DNA from: Isotricha intestinalis
Lineage: Eukaryota > Ciliophora > Litostomatea > Vestibuliferida > Isotrichidae
Assembly: GCA_023807065.1 (NCBI GenBank)
Contig: JAJJLU010004034.1
Coordinates: 1 to 20,062 of the forward strand
Length of the DNA stretch: 20,062 nt
Reading direction: 5' to 3'
Shown piece after piece: positions 1-8,769 of the stretch. The notes beneath the pieces were generated by a model. The model worked only from the letters and a program-made list of their open reading frames with translations, searched no databases and was not told where the DNA came from. Position numbers and translations under genes: made by a program. The first letter of the stretch is position 1. Each line of letters opens with the position of its first letter.

Positions 1-708
1 AAAGGTATCATCGAAATGTATCAAGCCAAAAAAGTCGTCGACGAAGTCGAAGATGATTTCTTAGAAGTGAGTGTCCAAGACGCTAATGCCTTAGACCCAA
101 ATAAGAAATACGTCGCAGGCGATGAATATTTAATCTACGCCTCTATCGATGAACTTAGAAAAGCAACAGCAATGTCCGTCAAGAGCATGCTCAAACAAAA
201 ATTCGCCGAAGCGGAAAAGAGCATCCTTTATGAAACATTCAAAGACAAAATCGGTACTTTAATTACTGGTAAAGTTGAAAAAGTGGATGACCGTGGCATT
301 TCTGTTAACATCGTTAAAACATCTGTCTATTTACCAAAGAAAGAATTAATCGGAGATGAAAGATTCATCGTTGGTGAAACAATTAAGATTTATGTTGATG
401 ACGTCGCAAGTGGCACTAAAGGTGCACACATTGTTGTTTCTCGTAGCAAAGAAGGTTTCTTACGCTGCTTATTCATGGAAGAAATTCACGATGTCTATGA
501 TGGCACAGTCATCATTAAAAACATCGCCCGTGAAGCTGGTGAAAGAAGTAAAGTTGCTGTTTATAGTCATGATCCAAATATTGATCCTGCTGGCAGTTGT
601 ATCGGTCCTAATGGTAGCCGTATTCAAAAGATCGTCTCTCAATTAGGCAATGGTGGTATTAATAAAGAAAAAATCGATGTAGGAGCTGTCCTAATTACTA
701 TATTTTAG
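1..708 (+). CDS. nusA: Bacterial transcription factor NusA, internal fragment (5' open, 3' replaced)
   Basis: NusA binds RNA polymerase and controls pausing, termination and antitermination in bacteria. The frame is already open at base 1 (KGIIE precedes the first Met at 16), so the true start lies outside the window. In order I see the end of the N-terminal polymerase-binding domain (KKVVDEVEDDFLE, then the AKQ-type helix), an S1 domain from about base 250 (GTLITGKVEKVDDRG to YLPKKELI), then KH1 with AREAGERSKVAVYS, DPAGSCIGPNGSR and its GPNG loop. NusA similarity ends at IDV (base 681); the last nine codons to TAG at 706-708 do not look like NusA, and KH2 is missing. G/C content and use of C-ending codons are unlike everything downstream. 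Residues resemble low-GC Gram-positive or Mollicute-type NusA. It is either a contig chimera or a transferred fragment. Confidence 0.93.
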   Translation, partial: KGIIEMYQAKKVVDEVEDDFLEVSVQDANALDPNKKYVAGDEYLIYASIDELRKATAMSVKSMLKQKFAEAEKSILYETFKDKIGTLITGKVEKVDDRGISVNIVKTSVYLPKKELIGDERFIVGETIKIYVDDVASGTKGAHIVVSRSKEGFLRCLFMEEIHDVYDGTVIIKNIAREAGERSKVAVYSHDPNIDPAGSCIGPNGSRIQKIVSQLGNGGINKEKIDVGAVLITIF

Positions 709-1462
709 TATATTTAAGATAAAAAATATTTAAAAAAAGAAAACTAAAAACTGAATTTTTCATTCTTATAAATATAAAAGTTTTTGGTTATGATTTAAAA
801 ATTGATTTGATATTATTTTGATAAAAATTCAAATTATCATAATTTGAGGGAGAATAAATTTTCAAAAAGAATAAAATATAAATATAAAAATTAAAGAATG
901 AGAAATAAGAAAAAGCTAATTTTAAGAAAAATATGAAGTTATTTCAATTTCTTCTTAAGATGAAATTGGATACATTTTATAAAAAATATTAAAATAATAA
1001 CAAAAAAAAAATAGAAAATATCCTTTAAAGAAAAATGTCTCACTGAAGTCACAAAAATTATATTAACAGATTAGAAATCAATTAACAAAAAGAGTAATCA
1101 ATCTTTTCTAAATAAACAAAAGAAATCAAAATAATTTCAATTCAATATAAATTCCTTCAATGATTCCTCTTTTACATCCTTAAATCTCATATTATAAATT
1201 TTAGGATAACATCTTACTAAAAGAAGTCGAGTGATGAATTCCCAAAGAAAGAAAATAAATAAATCCATAATAATTAGTAAATAGTATAAATTGATAATAT
1301 TTGTCTATCATAAGTTATAATTAATGTAAGAAATGAATCTTCTAAAATATGTGAAGCTAGACTTAATTGAAACAATTTTTATTTTTATTGAAGTTAAATT
1401 ATTGAATTAATTTTTTTTAAATATTTTTATTCATTTTATTTATTTAATTTTTTATTTTAAAT
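709..1462. other. AT-rich gap after the bacterial/eukaryotic junction
   Basis: No gene can be supported here. The stretch is AT-rich with many stops in all frames. The part from about 1020 to 1340 is a little richer in G and C than other gaps and has short coding-like runs on + (for example NINSFNDSSFTSLNL around 1150-1190), broken by TAA. It may be an old gene remnant, or a third source of sequence next to the junction. The last 80 bases before 1463 are T-rich leader. Confidence 0.4.
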
Positions 1463-2743
1463 ATGACTCCTTTTGCATTGGAGCTTTTAATTAATTTAGT
1501 ATTAGTAAGTCTTATTTTTATATTTCAAATTCCAAAAAGAATATTATGTTTAATATTAAATAAAATTTCAATTTATTTACCTTTTAATAATTCAGATTTA
1601 GAAACTATAAAAAAATTAAAACATGAAAAAAATAAAGAAAGCGGAATTGTTCGTAGTTGTAATTTAAATGAATATATTTCAATTTTAAAAGATGATGATA
1701 ATATCTTTTCCTCTAAAGCATATTCTAGAATTGATATGTTTTTATATTTTTATAGTTGTATAATTATAATACTATTAACAAAACCTTTTTTTTTAAAAGA
1801 TGATTTAACTAATATGATTAATGGATTTGGAATATTTTTTATTTTTTATTCTCTTTATGTAAGCTTATGTTATATTATTCAAGAAAAAAATAAAATTAAA
1901 TTTACAATTGGAATTATTATTAGTTTTATTATATATATGATGATTAGCATTTATTATAAAGAATTTTGGTCTATTGATGAAAAAGAAGTGATAGAAAATA
2001 TTAAAGAAACTTTAAGTGCATTTCATCGAAAAGAAATATTTAAAGATTCAAATGTCACAAATAACAATTATCCATTTTATTTTAAACACGTAAATCCTTT
2101 GAATTTAAATTTTTTTTTTGGTATTATTTTTAGTATATTTCTTTCTATTTTATATATAATGACAGAAGATACATATTATTTTGATGTGATTTTAATAAAT
2201 GCATCAAAAGGAACACATAATTCTCAATTAAAATTAATTGAAAATCTTACCAAAGGAAAAATCATTTTAAATTTTTTTCTATTATTTGCCTTAATTCAAC
2301 CTTTATTCAAAGGTTATTTTCCAAATCTTGAATTAAAAATATATTTAATAATTATATTATTCACAGCATTTTTAGAATTAATGTTTAACACTCAAAGTAT
2401 TTGGTATGATACATTCAAAATAGAACAAAATAATTATGAATTATCATTACAATTCTGTAAAACAAATGAATCAGAAATTAAGAAAAAATTGCCAAGTTTA
2501 AAAAGAAGTATAATGGCAATTAATAAGACTTTAATTGATTATTTATATAAATTAATTTTTCTTTCTTTTACTCCTTCCTTATTAACTGTATTATATTTAT
2601 ATAATACTTTATATGGAAAAAATAAAATAAATAAATTATTTATTCAATGTTTTGTATATATTATTTTAATATCTTTTTCAATTGGTAAAGGAATTTTATT
2701 AAATGGAAGAATAATTTATTATGGATTAATAAAAAGGAAATAA
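1463..2743 (+). CDS. TMEM161-like multi-pass membrane protein
   Basis: This 426-residue protein has about nine hydrophobic segments, roughly at residues 5-22, 94-112, 121-139, 147-164, 215-233, 267-285, 291-309, 358-381 and 392-412. The arrangement recalls the eukaryotic TMEM161A/B family. There is a first membrane helix (ELLINLVLVSLIF) followed by a short basic loop with DLETIKKLKHEK, matching the family's EELRxLAGKQ region. A middle block has a phenylalanine-rich helix (NLNFFFGIIFSIFLSILY) followed by an Asp/Lys loop. The length is a little below the roughly 480 residues of animal members. TMEM161 proteins are conserved and linked to membrane excitability and stress responses in animals, but their biochemical role is not settled. 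The start is the first ATG after a T-rich leader. The gene ends 20 bases before a convergent small gene. The family call is by eye, so it could be another multi-pass family. Confidence 0.55.
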   Translation: MTPFALELLINLVLVSLIFIFQIPKRILCLILNKISIYLPFNNSDLETIKKLKHEKNKESGIVRSCNLNEYISILKDDDNIFSSKAYSRIDMFLYFYSCIIIILLTKPFFLKDDLTNMINGFGIFFIFYSLYVSLCYIIQEKNKIKFTIGIIISFIIYMMISIYYKEFWSIDEKEVIENIKETLSAFHRKEIFKDSNVTNNNYPFYFKHVNPLNLNFFFGIIFSIFLSILYIMTEDTYYFDVILINASKGTHNSQLKLIENLTKGKIILNFFLLFALIQPLFKGYFPNLELKIYLIIILFTAFLELMFNTQSIWYDTFKIEQNNYELSLQFCKTNESEIKKKLPSLKRSIMAINKTLIDYLYKLIFLSFTPSLLTVLYLYNTLYGKNKINKLFIQCFVYIILISFSIGKGILLNGRIIYYGLIKRK

Positions 2744-2763
2744 ACTATATATTTTTAATATTA

Positions 2764-2955
2764 TTATTTATTTAAATTCATATCATTTAAAAATTCTTCA
2801 ATTCTTTGTTTTTCAAATTCATAATTTGGTGTTTTATTATTATAAAAACCTCTTAATTTTTTTTCTTTTAATTTCTTTTTTTCATCTTCTTTAATAATTT
2901 TCTCAATATGTGCAGGTAAATTAATCTTAGTAAAACTCTCAGAATCTTTATTCAT
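2764..2955 (-). CDS. Small charged hypothetical protein (63 aa)
   Basis: I do not recognise this protein. It is short and highly charged: an N-terminal stretch INLPAHIEKIIKED, a Lys/Glu-rich predicted helix (KKKLKEKKLRG), and an acidic-amphipathic end (FEKQRIEEFLNDMN). It has no membrane segment or signal peptide. It reads as a real gene because it fits exactly between its neighbours: it converges on the TMEM161-like gene with 20 bases between, its ATG lies 43 bases from the divergent YIP1 ATG, and codon use matches the locus. Divergent transcription from the 43-base gap would imply a shared promoter. A fragment of a longer spliced gene cannot be excluded. Confidence 0.6.
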   Translation of the reverse strand: MNKDSESFTKINLPAHIEKIIKEDEKKKLKEKKLRGFYNNKTPNYEFEKQRIEEFLNDMNLNK

Positions 2956-2998
2956 AATTTAATTAAATTAGAAAAAAAATAATATTTAATTACAATAA

Positions 2999-3850
2999 AT
3001 GGCAGATCCATATTTTGATCCATATGATATAAATAATTACACTGGAGCACAAAAAATGAAAAGTGATAATGATGATAATAATAATTTAGGAATTAAAAAG
3101 AAACAAATATTTAATCCATATGAAAATAATAATGAAAATAATAGTGATGATGATGAAACTTCTCCTTTACAAAATAGTAGAAGAAAAAAACAAAGAAAAA
3201 AAACAGATGAAGATTTACCTCAAAATATTGATTTAACTAAAAGTGCTTATGATATTGATGATTCAAATGATAATAATAATAAAAGTGAAAATAAACAAAA
3301 TGAAAATAAAGATAATAATTATGATGATAAAGAGGAATTACCTTTATTAGAAGAATTAGGAATCAATCCTCAAAATATTAAAAAGAAAATTATAAGTATA
3401 ATAACTTTAAAAAGAATTGATAAAAAATTTTTAGAAGAATCAGATATGGCAGGACCATTTTTAATTATTATAATATTTGCATTTTCTTTAGTTTTACAAT
3501 ATAAAACTTGTTTTGGTTATTTATATGGAATTAGTGTTTGTGGAAGTGTTGCTTTATTTCTTTTATTAAATTTAATGTCAGAAAATAAAAGTATATTATT
3601 ATATAATACAATAAGTGTATTGGGTTATTGTTTAATTCCTGTTGTTTTTCTATCTTTTATTTCAGTTTTTATAAATTTAAAAATGAAAAGAATTTTAGGA
3701 ATTATTTTATCTTTTGGAAGTATTATTTCATCGTCAATAAGTGCTACAAGATTTTTTGAAATTGCTCTTGAAATGTCTGAACAAAAATGGTTAATTTTTT
3801 ATCCTATTTGCTTATTTTATACTTGTTTTGTTTTAGTTAGTATTTTCTAA
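2999..3850 (+). CDS. YIP1: YIP1 / YIPF5-family Golgi-ER membrane protein
   Basis: Yip1 family proteins bind prenylated Rab/Ypt GTPases and act in ER-to-Golgi vesicle traffic and membrane organisation. Residues 1-113 are a cytosolic, Asn/Asp/Lys-rich low-complexity tail. The family signature then begins: LPLLEELGIN (114-123), a conserved linker, SDMAGP (148-153), FGYLYG (172-177), LLNLM (189-193) and SVLGYCLIPVV (206-216). Five hydrophobic segments fill residues 152-283, as expected. The length (283) is close to human YIPF5 and yeast Yip1. The low-complexity insert in the tail is typical of AT-rich genomes. The start is the only ATG before the conserved YFDPYD-like N terminus. It shares a 43-base divergent gap with the small gene on the other strand. 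YIPF5 versus YIPF7 cannot be separated by eye. Confidence 0.93.
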   Translation: MADPYFDPYDINNYTGAQKMKSDNDDNNNLGIKKKQIFNPYENNNENNSDDDETSPLQNSRRKKQRKKTDEDLPQNIDLTKSAYDIDDSNDNNNKSENKQNENKDNNYDDKEELPLLEELGINPQNIKKKIISIITLKRIDKKFLEESDMAGPFLIIIIFAFSLVLQYKTCFGYLYGISVCGSVALFLLLNLMSENKSILLYNTISVLGYCLIPVVFLSFISVFINLKMKRILGIILSFGSIISSSISATRFFEIALEMSEQKWLIFYPICLFYTCFVLVSIF

Positions 3851-3965
3851 ATCTTATTTTCTTTTTTGTTATTACAATCTTTATTATAAATTAAATGGAA
3901 TTTTATTTTTTAAAAATATTTTTTTCTTTCTTTTTCGAAAATACTTTTATTATACATATTATTTA

Positions 3966-3995
3966 AATTAATTATAATTAATTATAATTAATTAT
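3966..3995. repeat. Tandem 10-bp repeat, three exact copies
   Basis: The unit AATTAATTAT occurs three times in a row between the converging 3' ends of the YIP1-like gene and the coiled-coil gene. It is a simple AT microsatellite. Its place between two 3' ends could matter for transcript ends, but nothing in the sequence proves this. Confidence 0.85.
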
Positions 3996-4022
3996 ATTAG
4001 TTAAATAAGAATATTTCAATTA

Positions 4023-5108
4023 TTAATTTAATTCAATGAAATCATAGTAAATTGAATTTTCTTCAAAATCTTCTAATTCAATATTATTTCCTTTTGAACC
4101 ATAATAAAAATGTCCATATGAAAAAATTATATTTTTAATTTCAGATATTTCAAATTGTCTACTTAGAATTTCATAAATTAATCTAATAATTATATTAATT
4201 AATTTCTTTGCTTTATTAATTTTTTCTTTTTTATCTATACAACAAATAATTTCTCCAAAATCAATAATTATTTCATCAGATAATCCTCTAAAATGTTTTA
4301 TTATTCTATAAATATTCCCTCTTAAATTTAATGTTAATTTTTTTTCCTTTATATTATCATTTTCATCTGAAAATGAATTAACAATAAACCAAAATTTATC
4401 ATTTAAATTTTCTTCTTTTTTATTATTTTTTGAAAAATCAGAATAAATTTTATTAATTATATCTGTAAATGAAGTATTATTTTTTATAAATTTTTCTTTT
4501 AAATCATAAGGTAATATACTATTATAATATTTTTCAAAATCAAAAGCAGTTGAAATTACATATTTTTCAGCATATTGTTCTCCTTTTAATTTTATTAAAT
4601 TTTTCCTTAAATCTATAAGACATTGCCTATTAAATAATTCTTTCATTTCTTTTATTTCTTCATCTTTCCTTTCAGAAAAACCTTCTATTTGATTTTGAAT
4701 AGAATAGTTAACATCATTTATTTTATTTGAAATGTCATCAAATCTTTTATCAAAATCAATATCTTCTAATTTATTTATTAGATTTTTAATTTGTGTATTA
4801 ACAAATTCTCTATAGATTATATCGTCTGTATTATTCCCAGAAAATTCTTGTTTAAAATTTGTGATGCTTAAAGTTTCATCATTAGTTTTGGAAAAATTAT
4901 CAAATTGCTCAATTTCTTTTTCAATTTTTTTTTTATTTGAATTTTTAAAAATTTCTTTTTTTTTAGAAGGTTCTGTCTGACTCAATGAATTGATTTCTAC
5001 TTCTCTAATATTTTCACCGTTTAAATGAATTGGCTTTTTCATTTGATAATTCTTTGTTCTGTTATGAAAATTAACAGCATTATAATAATTTTTATAGTTA
5101 TTAGACAT
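4023..5108 (-). CDS. Hypothetical coiled-coil protein (361 aa)
   Basis: I do not recognise this protein. I place the start at the ATG ending at 5108 (MSNNYKNYYN), because the in-frame codon further upstream is TTG, an unlikely eukaryotic start. Residues 1-90 are polar and Ser/Lys/Asn-rich, probably disordered. Residues about 95-165 look like an amphipathic coiled coil (FVNTQIKNLINKLEDIDF through RKDEEIKEMKELFNRQ). The C-terminal half, about 165-361, looks like a compact helical domain, with FDFEKYYNSILPYDLKEKF, then DEIIIDFGEIICCID and a final SYGHFYYG. No signal peptide or membrane helix is visible. It converges with the YIP1-like gene 172 bases away. The folded C-terminal part is conserved-looking rather than low complexity, so a lineage-specific family is likely. 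Confidence 0.75.
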   Translation of the reverse strand: MSNNYKNYYNAVNFHNRTKNYQMKKPIHLNGENIREVEINSLSQTEPSKKKEIFKNSNKKKIEKEIEQFDNFSKTNDETLSITNFKQEFSGNNTDDIIYREFVNTQIKNLINKLEDIDFDKRFDDISNKINDVNYSIQNQIEGFSERKDEEIKEMKELFNRQCLIDLRKNLIKLKGEQYAEKYVISTAFDFEKYYNSILPYDLKEKFIKNNTSFTDIINKIYSDFSKNNKKEENLNDKFWFIVNSFSDENDNIKEKKLTLNLRGNIYRIIKHFRGLSDEIIIDFGEIICCIDKKEKINKAKKLINIIIRLIYEILSRQFEISEIKNIIFSYGHFYYGSKGNNIELEDFEENSIYYDFIELN

Positions 5109-5289
5109 AATTAATTTCAAATTAATTTTTAAAACAAATAGTTTCTTTAAATCAATTTAAAATTATTCCTCTATATAATTTTATTTTAATATTTAATAAA
5201 AATAAAAATAAATATATTATGAAAATATATATAATTATAATTTAGAATCAAAATATATAAAAGTCAAAATTTTTGAATAAAAATTATTT

Positions 5290-5900
5290 TTAAATTATTA
5301 CTTCTTTTTTATATTAATCGTTTATTTTCTTTAGATCACTAAATGTTAATATATTTATTATGAAAAAATAATAAAATATATTTTTTTAATTTCATATCCT
5401 TCTAAATTCCATCTTTATAAATAATAGAATTTCTAATATATTATAATTGATTTTTTCATTTTATTTTTATAAGTGTATTCTTTTTCAAATTGTTTATTAA
5501 TATAACCTATTTGATCTTCTAAAACTAATAATTCTTCATAAGTCATATTATTAATATTTAGAAAACAATCATTTAAACTTTCTTAAATTTGATTATTTAT
5601 TAATTTCTACGAAAAAATAATATAATATTGTCTCTTTTCCTGTTTTTTCTTTTTTGGATAAATTATCTATTTTTTCTATTCTAGTATTTGATTTTTTAAT
5701 TTCTATTTTCTATTTTTCAATTATTTTATTGAAATTTTATATATTCATTATTTTTTTAATTAATTTTATCCTTTAATCATTTTATTTCATTTTTTAACTT
5801 TTGAACTTATATTTTTATTACTTTTATTTTACTTTTAGTTTTTTTAAATTATTTATTTTTCTTTTTATTTTTGATATTAGAATTTGAAGAGTTTAAATTG
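5290..5900 (-). pseudogene. Decayed coiled-coil / RING-H2-like gene
   Basis: On the minus strand, the motif MTYEELLVLEDQIGY is encoded at about 5546-5502. It closely matches the (M/L)(T/S)YEELLxLxxxIG motif found just before the RING-H2 finger of BIG BROTHER-like ubiquitin ligases. Upstream in the same frame is KLINNQI, a TAA, then ESLNDCFLNINN. Further upstream, in shifted frames, is coiled-coil-like sequence (KLKNEIK, KSNTRIEKIDNLSKKEKT). Downstream, still in frame, EIKKI and later HLVI, TAA, RK, TAA, T recall the EIKKLPC and WL..RKQTCP parts of a RING. The metal-binding Cys and His residues are gone, however, and ten TAA/TAG stops occur between 5434 and 5295. Several stops sit where Gln would be natural. 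I read it as a dead gene. The RING assignment of the 3' part is weaker than that of the YEELL motif. Confidence 0.55.
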
Positions 5901-6233
5901 AATTTAATAATTGTTATTTAATTTTTATCTTTAATTTCAAAGAGAAACAAATTATTTTTTAGTATTTTTAAATTTTCTAATAAATATAAAAAAGTATTTT
6001 CATCTTTGAGCATTTTTCATATTGTTTCATATATATTTTTTTAATATACTTTATTTTTTTATTCTAATATTTATGTGTTTATTAATGCTAATTTATAATT
6101 AAGGAAAAAATTTATTTTATTTCTAATTTATATAACAAATTTTAATATTAAAAGGATTAAAATATAATTTAAATTAAATTAAAAAACCTAAAAAAAATTT
6201 TCAAAAAAAAAAAATAAAAATATAATTAAAAAA

Positions 6234-6695
6234 ATGTCATTAAAACCAGAAATAAGTGAAGATGAATCATTTGAAAAAATAAAAAGTGGATTTAAAATAA
6301 ATTTAATTCAAATGAAAGATGGAGATTCAGGTAAAATGATGTGGGATTGTAAAGATTGGGATCTTTCTTCTTCTAATCAAACAGTAAAAATATCAAAAGA
6401 ATTATTAAAATGTAAAATAATAAAAAGAAATGTAAATTTTTCTTCAGTTGAAAAAATAGAAGATTTAGAATTAATTCAAAATTTTTATTTAATGGGAGAA
6501 TTATTTGAATCTTCAAGATTTAAATTTGGTTTTGTTATTCCTAATTCTACTAATGATTGGGAACAAATAATTGAAGCTAAAGAAGATGGAGTTTTACCTG
6601 CTGAAGTTTTATCTGGAAAATTAAAAGTTGAAACTCTTTTTTTATGTGAAGGGAAAATTATTATTAAAAATAAAATATTAATTTATTATGTATAA
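6234..6695 (+). CDS. PDE6D: PDE6D (PDE-delta) prenyl-binding protein
   Basis: PDE-delta is a soluble immunoglobulin-fold carrier. It extracts farnesylated and geranylgeranylated proteins (Ras, Rab, INPP5E-type cargo) from membranes and delivers them, including into cilia, with release by Arl2/Arl3-GTP. The 153 residues match the family's usual 150 along their whole length: SGFKINLIQMKDGDSGKMMW (18-37), LKCKIIKRNVNFSS (58-71), FKFGFVIPNSTNDW (96-109), LPAEVLSGKLKVETLF (121-136) and the final IYYV. The pocket Arg and Gln equivalent to human R61 and Q78 are present (R65, Q82). The position matching human W90 appears to be Ser in ESSRFKFGF. The start is the first ATG, in a long A-rich leader. It reads complete without introns. 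Confidence 0.97.
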   Translation: MSLKPEISEDESFEKIKSGFKINLIQMKDGDSGKMMWDCKDWDLSSSNQTVKISKELLKCKIIKRNVNFSSVEKIEDLELIQNFYLMGELFESSRFKFGFVIPNSTNDWEQIIEAKEDGVLPAEVLSGKLKVETLFLCEGKIIIKNKILIYYV

Positions 6696-7098
6696 AAATT
6701 TATTTTTTTTTCTTAATGTTTTTTATAATTTTTTTAAATTAGATTTAAATTTTTTTTAGGTTTTTTTTTGAAATTGTTTTTTTGTAGGTTTTTCAAATTA
6801 TATATTTTATTTAATTAATTTATTTCAAGGATGATTATTCTCTTTTTATGGATTAATACTTCATTTATTTTTTAATTTAAATTTTATTTTTTCAATAAAC
6901 TACAAATGATGTATTTAACTTATAAAAAAGAAAGAAAACAAATAAAATTTTTTAATTCATATTAAACCAAAACAGAAAATTATATTTAAATATAGAATAA
7001 TCAATTTTTATATATTTTTATATAATGAAAATTAATTTGATTGTTTTCTATTCGGATATAAATTGGCTTCATTTTCTAAAAAAAAATAAATTAATTCA
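6696..7098. other. AT-rich gap between PDE6D and the PH-domain gene
   Basis: I see only T-runs and A-runs with no open frame of interest on either strand. It should hold the PDE6D 3' end and the leader of the next gene. No motif stands out. Confidence 0.5.
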
Positions 7099-7728
7099 AT
7101 GAGTATACTTTCAGGATACCTTAGAAAATATAAAAGAGATATATTTTTACCAGGAAATACAAATAAAAGATGGTTCGAACTTAATTTTGATAAACAAACT
7201 TTTTCAATAAAAAACTCTCAAGAAAATCCAAATTATAATGAAATAATAAAATTTAATGAAATAAAAGAATATCACCCTTTTTTAGGAAAAAATTTTCAAA
7301 ATGTATGTGATTATAAATATGGCTTTTTAATAAAAACAATAAAAAGAAGATATTTTCTTTATGCTAAAACTGAAGAAGATAAAATAAAATGGGAAGAAGC
7401 TTTTTTAAAAATTTTAGGGAAGAAAAATGAAAATGAGAAACATTTAAATCTTAGAAATACTTTTTATAATAGTAATTCTGAAGAATATACTATTTTTAAA
7501 GTTTGTCATACTCAAAATGAATCTCATTATTCTTCTAGAAAAACTAGTGGTGATAGTAATAAAGAAATAAGAAGAAATCATAAATTTAATACAATTAATG
7601 GTGAAGAACTTAATCTTATTCAAAGAAAAAATTCAGTATTTACTTATTCTAATAATAATATTGATAATCAAGATAATAATGGAAATAGTGAAAAAAAAAG
7701 AAAATCAATAATTTCTTTTTTTTACTAA
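7099..7728 (+). CDS. PH-domain protein (209 aa)
   Basis: Residues 2-106 form a pleckstrin homology domain. It starts with the first strand pair LSGYLRKYKRD and NKRWFELNFDKQTFSI, continues through YGFLIKTIKRRYFLYAKT, and closes with the C-terminal helix EEDKIKWEEAFLKIL carrying the invariant Trp (W98). PH domains bind phosphoinositides or proteins at membranes. Basic residues in the first loop (K9, K12, R13) suit phosphoinositide binding, but specificity cannot be read from this. Residues 110-209 are polar and Ser/Asn-rich (SHYSSRKTSGD, YSNNNIDNQDNNGN) with a basic KKRKS end, so they are probably disordered. There is no catalytic domain, so it may be an adaptor or lipid sensor. The ATG has an A-rich context and is the first in frame. 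Confidence 0.85.
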   Translation: MSILSGYLRKYKRDIFLPGNTNKRWFELNFDKQTFSIKNSQENPNYNEIIKFNEIKEYHPFLGKNFQNVCDYKYGFLIKTIKRRYFLYAKTEEDKIKWEEAFLKILGKKNENEKHLNLRNTFYNSNSEEYTIFKVCHTQNESHYSSRKTSGDSNKEIRRNHKFNTINGEELNLIQRKNSVFTYSNNNIDNQDNNGNSEKKRKSIISFFY

Positions 7729-7921
7729 ATCTTTAATATATAAATTCCTTTGTATTTAAATATATTGATAAAGGAATATAATAAAAAAAATATATTTATT
7801 ATATGGATATTTAAGGGTATTATTTATAAAAGTTTATTTTTTATTTTCATGTTTGATTGATGATTAAAATTAAAGAAATAAATTAAATAAAAAATATTTT
7901 TGATTTAATAATTTAAAAAAA

Positions 7922-8280
7922 CTAAAATGTTTAATAAGTTATTTATTTTATGCTTCGGTTATATTAAGTGTTTTTTCTTTTTAAAATATTGAAAAAAAGA
8001 TTTAAACTTATTAAATGTTTTTTCATCTAACTCAAATAATTTAATTATTTTTAATGTGGTTCAAAATCATAAAAAAAATAATTATTTTTATATAAAATTT
8101 AATTTATATAATTTAACAATTGAAATTCAAAACACCCTATTTCAAATAAATTTTTTATACAGTAATTTAGAAAAAAATCTTTTTTTCAAAGAAAAATTTT
8201 ATATCCAAAAATAACTCTATTTAACATATTTTTTTCAATTATTATTCTTTTTTTTTTTCTTTTAAAAATACTACTTTTAA
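7922..8280 (-). pseudogene. Decayed protein gene of unknown family
   Basis: One minus-strand frame reads like protein from about 8280 down to 7922, broken by nine or so stops (mostly TAA, one TGA) but with no frameshift needed. Pieces in order are RIIIEKNMLNRVIFGYKIFL, a TGA, KKDFFLNYCIKNLFEIGC and FEFQLLNYIN, a TAA, ILYKNNYFFYDFEPH, then shorter pieces ending near NRSIK. The amino-acid mix (Gly, Cys, Asp, Glu, Pro) is richer than expected from random AT sequence. I cannot name the family. Just upstream (about 8440-8510) the same strand has ISGEELEKVLEKKY, perhaps another part of the same dead gene. Confidence 0.4.
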
Positions 8281-8769
8281 TATTTTTTTAGGTTTATACA
8301 ATTATTTTTTAATAAAATCAATTTATATCACATTCAAATTAATCCATTTATAAAATTATTTTTCCCTATAATTGAGATTCAGAAGTTTTTAAACTATGAA
8401 AATCATATCATTTATTTAATTATATTCCATTATCAAATAAAAATGAGCAAATTAACTGTATTTTTTTTCTAATACTTTTTCTAATTCTTCACCGGAAATC
8501 CAATATTTACATTATAATCTTTTTTATTTATTTTTCCTAAAAAGAACATTGAAATGAATATTATTTTATTTGATAAACATAATTGTATGTTTTTGGTATA
8601 TAATTTTGAACTTTTTGAAATTGAGTAATTATTGTATTTACGTTCCTTTTCCTGTCTTTAAGTGTATGATTAATTAAAAATTTCTTTTTCTTTGTTTCTC
8701 ATTACATTATCTTAAAATAAAAAAAATGTGAATAACAATATTTAAAAAATTCATATTAAATTAGTATTT

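Noticed and set aside
902..1231. A frame open if TAA and TAG are read as Gln, which would suggest ciliate-type code.
   Set aside because: It is only about 110 codons, TGA is rare in such AT-rich sequence so this occurs by chance, and a TGA ends it. Every intact gene in the window uses TAA as a real stop.
5109..5120. A longer N terminus for the 361-residue minus-strand protein.
   Set aside because: The extension starts at TTG. The ATG ending at 5108 gives the Met-Ser start common in this locus.
5290..8280. Repeat-induced C-to-T mutation as the cause of TAA replacing CAA in the remnants.
   Set aside because: General AT mutation pressure explains the pattern equally well, and no repeat partner of these remnants is visible in the window.
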